A model generated the notes under the pieces. The model did no database searches. It was not told the DNA's origin and saw only the letters and a list, made by a program, of their open reading frames with translations. Shown piece by piece: positions 22,618 to 30,467 of a DNA stretch of 39,770 nucleotides (positions are counted from its first letter, which is position 1; the number at the start of each line of letters is the position of its first letter). This DNA is from VBAS01 sp035318985. Its GTDB lineage: Bacteria; Bacteroidota; Bacteroidia; Chitinophagales; Chitinophagaceae. Made by a program: the position numbers and the translations under genes. Location: positions 1-39,770 of the forward strand of contig DATHDP010000093.1 in NCBI GenBank assembly GCA_035318985.1, written 5' to 3'.

Positions 22618-24465
22618 ATGAGTGACCCGATCAAACACGAATGTGGCTTAGCATTCATCCGCCTGCGGAAGCCTTTCTCATATTACCATCAAAAATATGG
22701 CACAGTGATGTGGGGTCTTAATAAACTCTACCTGCTGATGGAGAAACAACATAACCGCGGCCAGGATGGCGCCGGTATTGCGACCGTAAAGCTGGATGTA
22801 GAACCCGGTTATCCTTTCATGAATCGTATGCGCAGTAATGCGTCACAAGCGATCGCAGATATTTTTCAGCAAGTTGGTAAGGAATTAGAAGAACTGGAAA
22901 AATATCATCCCGGTATCAGGAATCACCCGGGATTAATGAAAGGCCATGTAAATTTTTTAGGTGAATTGTTGTTAGGTCATCTTCGTTATGGCACGCAGGG
23001 AAAAAACAAATTAGAATACTGTCATCCTTTTATTAATCGTGATACGATACCTGCACGAAATCTTGCATTAGCAGGAAATTTTAATATCGTTAACTCCGAT
23101 GAGTTGTTTGCATTAGCAGGAAAAGAACCACATGAGAATACACGTTTCAGTGATCTTGCTGCAATGATCGAGTTGATGCACACTTATCTCTGTCGTGAAG
23201 ACGAAGCATCTCCCGAAAAATTAGATATTAAAAAAGTGTTGAAGAAAGTTTTGCCAATACTTGATGGTGGCTTTCATGTCGGCGGAATGACGGGAAATGG
23301 AATTGGTTTTGTTTTTCGTGATGCACATGGTATCCGCCCTTCTTATTATTATGTAAATGATGAAGTGGTAGTTGCCGCATCAGAACGAGCCGCTATTCGT
23401 ACAAGTTTTAATGTTGGAGAAAATGAAGTAAAAGAATTAATGCCCGGTCAGGCATTGATAGTTGATGAGAAAGGAATAATTGAAGTAGCGCAGATTTTAG
23501 AACCAAAAGAAAGGAAAGCTTGCAGCTTTGAACGAATTTATTTTTCCCGTGGCAGTGATGAAAAGATCTATCGTGAAAGAAACCAATTAGGATATAATTT
23601 AACTGAACAAGTATTGAATGCTATCGATCATGATCTGAAGAATACTATTTTTTCTTTTATACCGAACACAGCCGAAACCGCCTTTTATGGAATGCTGAAA
23701 GGGATGGAAGATTTTTTGAATAAGGTTAAGATAGAAAGAATTTTAAGTTGGGGCAGGGATTATGATCCGGAGAAGTTGGCAGAAATGGTTAGTCGCCGGA
23801 TCCGGATAGAAAAAATAGCGATCAAAGATGTGAAGATGCGGACTTTTATTACGGAAGACTCCAGCCGTAGTGAGATGGTGCAACACGTTTATGATATTAC
23901 TTATGGTACTGTAAGAAAAGGAATAGATACGTTGGTAGTGATCGATGATTCAATTGTTCGTGGCACAACATTGAGAGAAAGTATTATTCGTATGCTTTCA
24001 AGATTAGAGCCTAAGAAAATTATTGTTGTCTCTTCCTCACCTCAAATTCGTTATCCGGATTGTTATGGTATTGATATGAGTAAAATGGGAGAGTTTGTTG
24101 CGTTCCAGGCTGTAGCAGTTTTATTGAAAGAAAGAAACAAGGAAGCTTGTTTGCAGGAGATATATGACCATTGCAAAGAATTAAACCGCAGCAATCAATT
24201 GCATACAGAAAATGTTGTAAAAAGAATTTATAAGTTATTTACGATTGACGAGATCACGAACAAGATCGCTGAATTAGTTACTCCAAAAAACCTGGGTATC
24301 CCTGTACAGGTTATTTACCAAACAATAGAAAATCTTCATGCCGCCTGCCCAAGCAATCTCGGTGATTGGTATTTCACGGGCAACTATCCCACACCAGGCG
24401 GAAATAAAGTAGTGAACAAAGCATTTATGAACTACATGGAAGGAAAGAATGTAAGGGGCTACTAA
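22618..24465 (+). CDS. Amidophosphoribosyltransferase (PurF-like, long form)
   Basis: 615 residues, against roughly 470-510 for ordinary PurF. The enzyme makes phosphoribosylamine from PRPP and glutamine, the first step of purine synthesis. After an eight-residue propeptide (MSDPIKHE) comes Cys9, the expected N-terminal nucleophile after processing, then CGLAFIRL, QHNRGQDGAGI, GHLRYGTQG, a GGFHVGGMTGNG strand and RDAHGIRPSYYY. The phosphoribosyltransferase loop VVIDDSIVRGTTLRE (about 438-452) is intact. Extra length lies in the N-terminal half (about 60-105) and in the C-terminal tail. Bacteroidota can carry such a long paralogue beside standard purF, so whether this is the main enzyme is open. 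Confidence 0.88.
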   Translation: MSDPIKHECGLAFIRLRKPFSYYHQKYGTVMWGLNKLYLLMEKQHNRGQDGAGIATVKLDVEPGYPFMNRMRSNASQAIADIFQQVGKELEELEKYHPGIRNHPGLMKGHVNFLGELLLGHLRYGTQGKNKLEYCHPFINRDTIPARNLALAGNFNIVNSDELFALAGKEPHENTRFSDLAAMIELMHTYLCREDEASPEKLDIKKVLKKVLPILDGGFHVGGMTGNGIGFVFRDAHGIRPSYYYVNDEVVVAASERAAIRTSFNVGENEVKELMPGQALIVDEKGIIEVAQILEPKERKACSFERIYFSRGSDEKIYRERNQLGYNLTEQVLNAIDHDLKNTIFSFIPNTAETAFYGMLKGMEDFLNKVKIERILSWGRDYDPEKLAEMVSRRIRIEKIAIKDVKMRTFITEDSSRSEMVQHVYDITYGTVRKGIDTLVVIDDSIVRGTTLRESIIRMLSRLEPKKIIVVSSSPQIRYPDCYGIDMSKMGEFVAFQAVAVLLKERNKEACLQEIYDHCKELNRSNQLHTENVVKRIYKLFTIDEITNKIAELVTPKNLGIPVQVIYQTIENLHAACPSNLGDWYFTGNYPTPGGNKVVNKAFMNYMEGKNVRGY

Positions 24466-24509
24466 AAATTTAAAATTGCGATTGCAGATTTTAGATTTAA
24501 TTTTAATAA

Positions 24510-25010
24510 GTGAAAACATTACTTCTTATACGTCATGCAAAAAGCAGCTGGGATGATCCGGCGCTGAGCGATTATGAACGTCCATTAAATGAACGTGGTA
24601 AAAAAGATGCTCCCGCAATGGCAGAAAGATTGTATGAAAGAGGAATAAAGATCGATGCATTTGTTACAAGCCCTGCGAGACGTGCAAGAAAAACTGCCGA
24701 AGTTTTTGCAAAGCGATATAAAAAAGAAAAGGACGATTTGGTTTTAAAAACCGAGTTATATATGGCGAGTGATGAAGCTTTTAATAGTGTTGTTGAAAAA
24801 CTGAATGATGACTTTGATTGTGTTGCTATCTTTTCTCACAACCCCGGTATCACAGAATTTGCAAACAGCCTTACTGAAGATATAAGAATAGATAACATTC
24901 CAACATGCGGCATCTTTGCCGTATCCATCGAAGCAAGAAAATGGAATAAATTCAAAGAAGCGAAAAAGAAATTTCTATTCTTCGATTACCCCAAGGCTCT
25001 TGTTCAATGA
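24510..25010 (+). CDS. SixA-like histidine phosphatase
   Basis: 166 residues of the histidine phosphatase superfamily, SixA branch. The catalytic LIRHAKSSW (RH motif) is at residues 6-14, followed by ERPLNERGKKDA, FVTSPARRARKTAE with the second Arg, and the second catalytic His in IFSHNPGITEFAN. SixA in E. coli removes phosphate from phosphohistidine of signalling proteins; the substrate here is unknown. It starts at a GTG, 44 bases after the amidophosphoribosyltransferase stop. Its last 36 bases overlap the 3' end of the opposing EamA gene. Confidence 0.9.
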   Translation: MKTLLLIRHAKSSWDDPALSDYERPLNERGKKDAPAMAERLYERGIKIDAFVTSPARRARKTAEVFAKRYKKEKDDLVLKTELYMASDEAFNSVVEKLNDDFDCVAIFSHNPGITEFANSLTEDIRIDNIPTCGIFAVSIEARKWNKFKEAKKKFLFFDYPKALVQ

Positions 25011-25892
25011 TCCTCTTTTTAAACTTACAAGGAATACTCCGAGAAAGATCATAATACCAGCAAGCAATTTAGGAGCTGTCAGATGTTCATGAAAAAAGAA
25101 AACAGCGATCAGCGTTGCAAATACAGGTTGCGTGTAAATATATGAACCTGTAGTTCCGGCTCCCAGGTGTTGTATACCATAAATATTAAAGAAATAAGCA
25201 AGGAAAGTTCCGGGCACAACGACAAACAGGATCGACAAATAATGCGACCATTCTAATTTTTCCCATGGAATTGAGACAAATTCATTCCATCCGAACGGGA
25301 GTATCATAAGGAAACCGAAAGTAAAAACCCACCTAACTACATGCAGAGGCGGATATTCGGCCATCAATGGTTTTACAATTATAAAATAAACAGTATAAGA
25401 AATTGCATTGATAATGATCAGCAGGTCACCAAACAAATAATTGGTAGCCGAGGATGATTGCTCTTTTGAAAGGATCAATAACACTGCTCCGCCTATTCCC
25501 AATGCTAAACCTAATGCTTTTACGATTGTAACTTTTTCTTTCAGCACTGCAAAAGCAAATACAGATATAAGAATGGGAGTTAATAAAATGAGTAACGATG
25601 CATGAATAGCGGATGTATAAGTAAGACCTTTAATAAAGAACATTTGATTAATGGCAATGCCAGTTAATCCGCAAAGGAAGAACCGGCCCCAGTGTTTTTT
25701 CTTTATATGAGGCTTTACATCACTCAATGTCCATAATAACCAAAAAAGAATAAGACTAACGCCAACCCTGAGAATATTTACAGCATAAGGTGGTATGAGT
25801 GCCGGTGAAACATATTTTACCAAACTGAAATTGATAGCAAAGAAAAGATTAGTGCTAAGAACAGTTATATGTGCTTTGGCTTCCGGTTTCAA
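24975..25892 (-). CDS. EamA/DMT-family transporter
   Basis: 305 residues with ten hydrophobic segments in two EamA repeats (about 8-140 and 150-290). Typical parts are FAINFSLVKYVSP, FFIKGLTYTSAIHASLL, LGLALGIGGAVLL, FGDLLIIINAISYTVYF and IQHLGAGTTGSYIYTQPVFA. These carriers export or import small metabolites; the substrate is unknown. The start appears to be TTG at 25892, since a stop codon directly precedes it and no ATG lies nearby. It begins nine bases after the glycosyltransferase stop, so the two genes are probably translated from one message. Confidence 0.88.
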   Translation of the reverse strand: MKPEAKAHITVLSTNLFFAINFSLVKYVSPALIPPYAVNILRVGVSLILFWLLWTLSDVKPHIKKKHWGRFFLCGLTGIAINQMFFIKGLTYTSAIHASLLILLTPILISVFAFAVLKEKVTIVKALGLALGIGGAVLLILSKEQSSSATNYLFGDLLIIINAISYTVYFIIVKPLMAEYPPLHVVRWVFTFGFLMILPFGWNEFVSIPWEKLEWSHYLSILFVVVPGTFLAYFFNIYGIQHLGAGTTGSYIYTQPVFATLIAVFFFHEHLTAPKLLAGIMIFLGVFLVSLKRGSLNKSLGVIEE

Positions 25893-25901
25893 TTATTAGA
25901 C

Positions 25902-26927
25902 TTAAAGAAGGTATTCAAAATTCCTGGCCTCTTCAACATTCTTCAGTAACGAAAAATTATTTTGATCTACACAAAAAGAAAATTGTTTTTTCATAAGATG
26001 ATCTCCAAGATATTCTTGTTCCGTTTGTCCGGGTGTTGGGATCAGGATGCTTTTTTTTCTCAAGGCCGAAATATCCATAACTGTACTATAACCACTTCGG
26101 CTAATGATGAACTCAGCTTTCATTGCCTCCCTATTTAATTCTTCGGATGAAAGATGGTTATAAAAATGGATGGTGTTTGTTGATGGGATAATATTTTTTT
26201 CTCCCGGCAACCCTCTTACAATTGTTGCTGTTGCAGGATAATTTACAATTTGATCCACAACTTTATTTTCTAAAATTGTCCGTTGTGGCTCTGGTCCTGA
26301 AAGAATAATTAATAAATGATTTTTTATCTCATCGATATTCTTTCTCTCAAATCTTGATAATGGACCAATATATTTTGTGGGGATTGATGGAAGTTTTACA
26401 GGATGCGACAATGCACCCGCTAAATTATTTTCTCCTTTTTCATCCGGTATCCAGCATTCATGAAACCGGTTAATGAATTTATAATTCCATTGCTGTAATA
26501 CTTTTTCACTCCATTTTCCCAAAGAGCTTTTGATGTATAGCTGGTGAGTGATAAAAACAGAAAAAACCTTTTCATGATAAAGGCCATAACGATTATCGGA
26601 GATCACTGCTTCAAAACCGAATTTGCTCACCTGCTCTTTTAGCCACTTATTTTCTTCTTTTATTGTTCTAAGAATGGATGGGATCTGTAAAAGGATCTTA
26701 CCTGTTAGACCATTTTTTGCATATTTTATTCGATAACCCTTCAATGGTAAAAAAGACAGAGAAGGGAATTCTTCCCTTAGTAATTTTTCCTGTGCTTCTT
26801 CGCCCGCAAGCCAAACCTCGCAATCGTTATTTAATAAATCACTGATAATCGGCACACAACGGGTTGCATGGCCCAGTCCCCAATCAAGAGGGGCTACAAG
26901 CAGCTTTTTACCAGCTAATGAGGTCAT
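25902..26927 (-). CDS. MurG-like glycosyltransferase
   Basis: 341 residues with a two-Rossmann glycosyltransferase layout similar to MurG and GT28-type UDP-sugar enzymes. The N-terminal LLVAPLDWGLGHATRCVPII carries the GxGHxxR loop; the C-terminal half has LLIILSGPEPQR, FYNHLSSEELNREAM and the nucleotide-binding FIISRSGYSTVMDISALRKK followed by PTPGQTEQEYLGDHL. It has no signal peptide, so it acts at the cytoplasmic side. It is not the cell-wall MurG by context, as no mur genes are near. The acceptor is unknown; it may add sugar to an envelope lipid or glycan. Confidence 0.85.
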   Translation of the reverse strand: MTSLAGKKLLVAPLDWGLGHATRCVPIISDLLNNDCEVWLAGEEAQEKLLREEFPSLSFLPLKGYRIKYAKNGLTGKILLQIPSILRTIKEENKWLKEQVSKFGFEAVISDNRYGLYHEKVFSVFITHQLYIKSSLGKWSEKVLQQWNYKFINRFHECWIPDEKGENNLAGALSHPVKLPSIPTKYIGPLSRFERKNIDEIKNHLLIILSGPEPQRTILENKVVDQIVNYPATATIVRGLPGEKNIIPSTNTIHFYNHLSSEELNREAMKAEFIISRSGYSTVMDISALRKKSILIPTPGQTEQEYLGDHLMKKQFSFCVDQNNFSLLKNVEEARNFEYLL

Positions 26928-26998
26928 ATATTTTTTGCAGCAATTAGCAATTGGTATACTAAATTGCCCGTAAAATAGTTTAATTTAGAAATCTATTT

Positions 26999-27142
26999 AT
27001 GAAGAGATTAAACAAGATATTTTTTGCTGTGTTATTAATAGTAGCTGTTGGAGCCGCTGGCTGCAATAAAAACTATTATACCAGCAAGGCCAAGGGTAAC
27101 GATTGCGGCTGTCCGAATAAAAAAGGAATGGTCGGCTATTAA
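26999..27142 (+). CDS. 47-residue lipoprotein
   Basis: A short ORF that begins MKRLNKIFFAVLLIVAVGAA and continues with GCNKNYYTSKAKGNDCGCPN, ending KKGMVGY. The hydrophobic leader and the GAAGC lipobox give a lipoprotein signal with lipidation at Cys22, leaving a mature peptide of only 26 residues with a CGC pair. It starts at an ATG, 71 bases from the divergent glycosyltransferase, and ends 18 bases before the next gene. I have seen peptides with a similar CGCP...KKGMVGY tail in Chitinophagaceae; no function is known. Confidence 0.72.
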   Translation: MKRLNKIFFAVLLIVAVGAAGCNKNYYTSKAKGNDCGCPNKKGMVGY

Positions 27143-27160
27143 TGTAATTGTGTAATTGAA

Positions 27161-27409
27161 ATGAAAACCCCGAATAGAGAAAGAGAATTGGTGTTGTTAT
27201 CAAAAACAGCGCTGATGAGTGAGAAGGCTCTTGAAAAGGAATTGATCAACCTGGAGCATCTTTTTCTATATGCTGAATCAGCAAATGCATTTTGTCAAAC
27301 TCATGAACTGGTCCTTCGCAACCGGATCACAACCCAAAGATCAAAGCTTATCAAAATTTACCACAAGCATCAATTAAAACCATTCAGGTTTTTACTGAAC
27401 AAAAATTGA
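27161..27409 (+). CDS. Small helical protein of unknown function
   Basis: 82 residues, charged and probably all-helical (REREL..., ALEKELINLEHLFLYAESA), with a basic C-terminus (KLIKIYHKHQLKPFRF). It has no signal peptide, membrane segment or recognised motif. The ATG start is 18 bases after the small lipoprotein stop, so the two form a likely operon. Confidence 0.6.
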   Translation: MKTPNRERELVLLSKTALMSEKALEKELINLEHLFLYAESANAFCQTHELVLRNRITTQRSKLIKIYHKHQLKPFRFLLNKN

Positions 27410-27561
27410 CAACAATTTTTTAGCAAAGTTTAAAGTATCCCACTTAGTCTTTTCACAAATCACGGCATTATTCTCGCATTGATGTAAAGCCTTGTTAAAG
27501 CCTTTTGCACGAATCAATATCTGCAAATATGGTTGCGTTAGCAAGAAAAAACATCACACAC

Positions 27562-28725
27562 ATGCAGAAGTATATTTTTCTTTTGGGTATGATCTTTTTC
27601 ATTGCTTCCTGTAAAAAGAATAATGATCCAATCAGCAATAGCTCCGGCGACAATGAATGTGTCATGAGATCGTCAACAGGCAGTGGTGAAATAAAAGCGA
27701 GTCAATATATCGTCGCATTTAATTCTGTCATTAATTCACGAACAGCATCTCGTATCAGTCTTGACCAGTTAAGTAAAAATATTTTGCAAAGAAACACCAT
27801 TGATGTTTCAGCATTAAAGACATCATTTGCTGGTGAGCCCGGCGGTTTTATAGCAACCATGACCGGAGATCAGGCAGAAGCTTTGCGACATGATGGATCA
27901 ATTGAAGCAATAGAACCCGACAGGGTTATTTCATTAGGATCATGTTTCACTGTTGTTGCGCCAAGATTAGTTACATGGAATATTAACAGAATTGGTTATG
28001 GAAATGGTATTGGTAAAACAGCGTGGATCGTTGATTCAGGAATAGACTTTGATCATCCTGATCTGACAGTTGATCAGGCAAGAAGCCGTTCATTTGTTGA
28101 GGGACAAACATCTGCTGATGATCAGAATGGACATGGTACACATGTGGCAGGAATAATAGGTGCAAAAAATAATACAATCGGTGTATTAGGTGTTGCTTCT
28201 GGTGCCTCTCTTGTTGCACTTAAAGTATTGGATAAAGACGGGGAAGGCAATTTATCTTATATCATACAAGCTTTAGCATATATAAATACAGTTGCAGACG
28301 TAGGAGATGTGGTTAATATGAGTGTCGGTGGAGAATCAGGCTCTGGCATTCTTGATCAACAAGTGAAAAATACAGCAGCGAGAGGAATTTATTTTGCAAT
28401 TGCAGCAGGCAATGATAACAAACTGGCAAATATTAATTCTCCGGCAAGGGTCAATGCTTCCAATGTTTATACGGTATCAGCAATTGATAGTCTTGATAAT
28501 TTTGCTTCATTTTCTAACTATGGAAACGATGTAGTTGATTTTGCCGCCCCCGGAGTTCGCATATTATCGACATGGATGGATAATAAGTATGCTTATGCAA
28601 GCGGCACCTCAATGGCGGCACCACATGTTGCGGGCTTGTTGTTGTTACGTGGAAGAGACATTACAAGTTCTGGTGTTGCTAAAAATGATCCCGACGGTAC
28701 TCCGGATCCCATTGCACATTATTAA
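27562..28725 (+). CDS. Subtilisin-like serine protease (S8), lipoprotein
   Basis: Predicted 387 residues. MQKYIFLLGMIFFIASC is a lipoprotein signal with Cys17. Residues about 45-123 look like an inhibitor-I9 propeptide (SQYIVAFNSV ... SIEAIEPDRVI, abridged). The peptidase domain has the full triad: WIVDSGID (Asp158), NGHGTHVAG (His191) and SGTSMAAPHVAG (Ser350), plus the oxyanion Asn in AAGND (Asn284). It acts outside the inner membrane, probably anchored to a lipid. An in-frame start 57 bases upstream lacks the lipoprotein signal at its N-terminus and is not favoured. It ends shortly after the catalytic Ser helix, with no C-terminal sorting domain. Confidence 0.93.
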   Translation: MQKYIFLLGMIFFIASCKKNNDPISNSSGDNECVMRSSTGSGEIKASQYIVAFNSVINSRTASRISLDQLSKNILQRNTIDVSALKTSFAGEPGGFIATMTGDQAEALRHDGSIEAIEPDRVISLGSCFTVVAPRLVTWNINRIGYGNGIGKTAWIVDSGIDFDHPDLTVDQARSRSFVEGQTSADDQNGHGTHVAGIIGAKNNTIGVLGVASGASLVALKVLDKDGEGNLSYIIQALAYINTVADVGDVVNMSVGGESGSGILDQQVKNTAARGIYFAIAAGNDNKLANINSPARVNASNVYTVSAIDSLDNFASFSNYGNDVVDFAAPGVRILSTWMDNKYAYASGTSMAAPHVAGLLLLRGRDITSSGVAKNDPDGTPDPIAHY

Positions 28726-28728
28726 TAT

Positions 28729-28759
28729 AAAAAGGAGAAGTTTGATCTTCTCCTTTTTT
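28729..28759. terminator. Intrinsic terminator, bidirectional
   Basis: A perfect 12-bp stem (28729-28740 with 28747-28758) has loop TTTGAT and a run of six T. It separates the protease gene from the converging beta-barrel gene; the A run on the other side gives the minus strand its own T run. Confidence 0.9.
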
Positions 28760-28776
28760 AGTTAAGCTTAAAATCG

Positions 28777-29727
28777 TTATTGCATTCTACAGCGATATTT
28801 ATATTCAGTTCTTATTCTGTCGCAGGAGGTTGCTCTATTTGCTTTGTTTGTATTTTTTTGTTTGGTGGTTTTCTTTTCTGCAAGAGTAAATGGGATCCCG
28901 ATCCTCATATTCCATCCTGATGCTTTTGATTCAAGTGTTGCATAATTTGTTTTTATACCTGATTCGCTGGAAATAGTTTGTTTATCCATATTACCTATAC
29001 CTGCGAAATAATTGATGCTTACATTCAGCAGTCTTTGATTGTTTCTCCCAAATTCAAAACCCATTCCTGTAAGAAAAGCTGTGTTCCAATTGCCGGCACG
29101 ATATTCATAAGCTGTTAGAGTGCCATCTGTTTTTGTAACAATATCTGTTTTTGGAGCGGCAATGTATCCTATACCCATAGATGGCTGCAAACGAATCCAT
29201 CCGCCTTTATTTTTGTTTTCAGCTTTTTTCGTAGCTGTATTTTTGTTTTGGCAATGACTTGACCGCGAAGAATAACTTCTTGAACAATTACTGCGATAAT
29301 AATAACTACCGCAGGAACCTTTGCCAGATGATTTAGTTTTCGATGTGCTTGTTGATTGCTTTGCGTTATTAAAAAAGATCGGCTTCGTTGTATACTGATA
29401 ACCTGCTTCCATTCGTAATTGCATATTTGCTTTTGTTGCAACATATGAACCCATTCCATTCTCGATATCATTAAAACCATACAATACTCCTGATCGGCTG
29501 GTGCTTGCTCCAATATAAGGGCCAAAGCCTTGTTTGAATTTATAATCAAGACGCAAACTAACCTGCGGGTTAAACTCCCCTCCAAGCGGAGCAAACGAGC
29601 CAAGGTCATTGTAATTAACAGATGTTCTTGAATTTTCAAAACCCGCTTGTGGAGTTAAAGAAAGTTTTTGGGCATTCATTGAAATTGCAGAGACAATGAA
29701 CAGGCCCGATAGGACTACACTTCTCAT
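28777..29727 (-). CDS. Outer-membrane beta-barrel with Cys/Ser-rich insert
   Basis: 316 residues. A signal peptide (MRSVVLSGLFIVSAISMNAQ) is followed by strands such as LSLTPQAGFENS, FNPQVSLRLDYKF, FGPYIGASTSRSG, MQLRMEAGYQYTT and, later, WIRLQPSMGIGYIAAP, TAFLTGMGFEFG, LNVSINYFAGIGN and WNMRIGIPFTLAE. Between the two sets lies a 55-residue polar segment (about 120-175) rich in Ser, Lys, Tyr and Arg with three cysteines (GSCGSYYYRSNCSRSYS, SSHC). The basic tail adds two more (ATSCDRIRTEYKYRCRMQ). It lacks the usual hydrophobic closing strand at the very end. No function is recognised. Confidence 0.78.
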   Translation of the reverse strand: MRSVVLSGLFIVSAISMNAQKLSLTPQAGFENSRTSVNYNDLGSFAPLGGEFNPQVSLRLDYKFKQGFGPYIGASTSRSGVLYGFNDIENGMGSYVATKANMQLRMEAGYQYTTKPIFFNNAKQSTSTSKTKSSGKGSCGSYYYRSNCSRSYSSRSSHCQNKNTATKKAENKNKGGWIRLQPSMGIGYIAAPKTDIVTKTDGTLTAYEYRAGNWNTAFLTGMGFEFGRNNQRLLNVSINYFAGIGNMDKQTISSESGIKTNYATLESKASGWNMRIGIPFTLAEKKTTKQKNTNKANRATSCDRIRTEYKYRCRMQ

Positions 29728-29781
29728 GGCAATAAATTTTAGTGTAGAGAAGTTAAGATAATTTTTTACTGAGAAAAAATT

Positions 29782-30387
29782 TTATGGATGAATGGCAGGA
29801 ATTAAATTTTTATCTAGATAGTCAAATCCAGTTTCCAGTTCCAATTTTACTTCTTCCTTGTCCTGTCCCTTATAATTTTCAAAAAGTTTACGATATTCTG
29901 TTTTTAATCTTTCATAATCATTCGGTTGAAACCATTTAGCTAGAATTAATCCACTAATGATGCGTTTCTCAATTCTTGGTAAATATTCTAAAAAGCCAAT
30001 AGGCTCTTTGTTATACTCGAAGTATAAACTTGGATAATCTTTGAATTTTTCTCTTAAACTATCAATTTCAGGTTTGATCTTTTCAAAAAACTCCACAGCG
30101 GCTATATTAATAGACTCATCTGTATATCCCTGATGCTTTCTATCATAAAGCCATTCTTTTGTCCAATTAAGATTACAAACGATAGTCCAATTAGTCCAGC
30201 CATATTTTGGAAATATCTTTTTAAAATGTTTTTCCAATTCAGTAAAGATGATAATATAGTGGACTTGGATATTGCTAATTATACCGGCAGTGGAAATAAA
30301 AAAAAGTGATATAATTCTCTTACCATATTCAAATTCCTGAACGAATTCATTTTTTGATTTTCGAAAAACAAAGCCCTCTTCCTTCAA
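29782..30387 (-). CDS. Unknown protein with unclear start, possibly 5'-truncated
   Basis: At least 201 residues from a TTG at 30387. It looks like a real soluble, charged protein (GWTNWTIVCNLNWTKEWLY, FKDYPSLYFEYNKEPIGFLE, LAKWFQPNDYERLKTEY) but I do not recognise it. The frame stays open upstream to 30490 and still reads like protein (KVILIKTDSAEKPGLRFATF, then LLNKLKEEGFVFRKS), so the true N-terminus is probably near 30470, overlapping the aminotransferase end; but no ATG, GTG or TTG exists there. Either a rare ATT start is used or the gene lost its start. Confidence 0.6.
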   Translation of the reverse strand: MKEEGFVFRKSKNEFVQEFEYGKRIISLFFISTAGIISNIQVHYIIIFTELEKHFKKIFPKYGWTNWTIVCNLNWTKEWLYDRKHQGYTDESINIAAVEFFEKIKPEIDSLREKFKDYPSLYFEYNKEPIGFLEYLPRIEKRIISGLILAKWFQPNDYERLKTEYRKLFENYKGQDKEEVKLELETGFDYLDKNLIPAIHP

Positions 30388-30467
30388 TTTGTTTAGAAGA
30401 AAGGTTGCAAATCTTAAACCTGGCTTTTCTGCTGAATCGGTCTTTATAAGAATAACCTTAAATTTTC

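Noticed and set aside
25902..26927. Cell-wall enzyme MurG
   Set aside because: The fold is similar, but the gene is not in a mur/fts cluster and the typical MurG motif wording is not complete.
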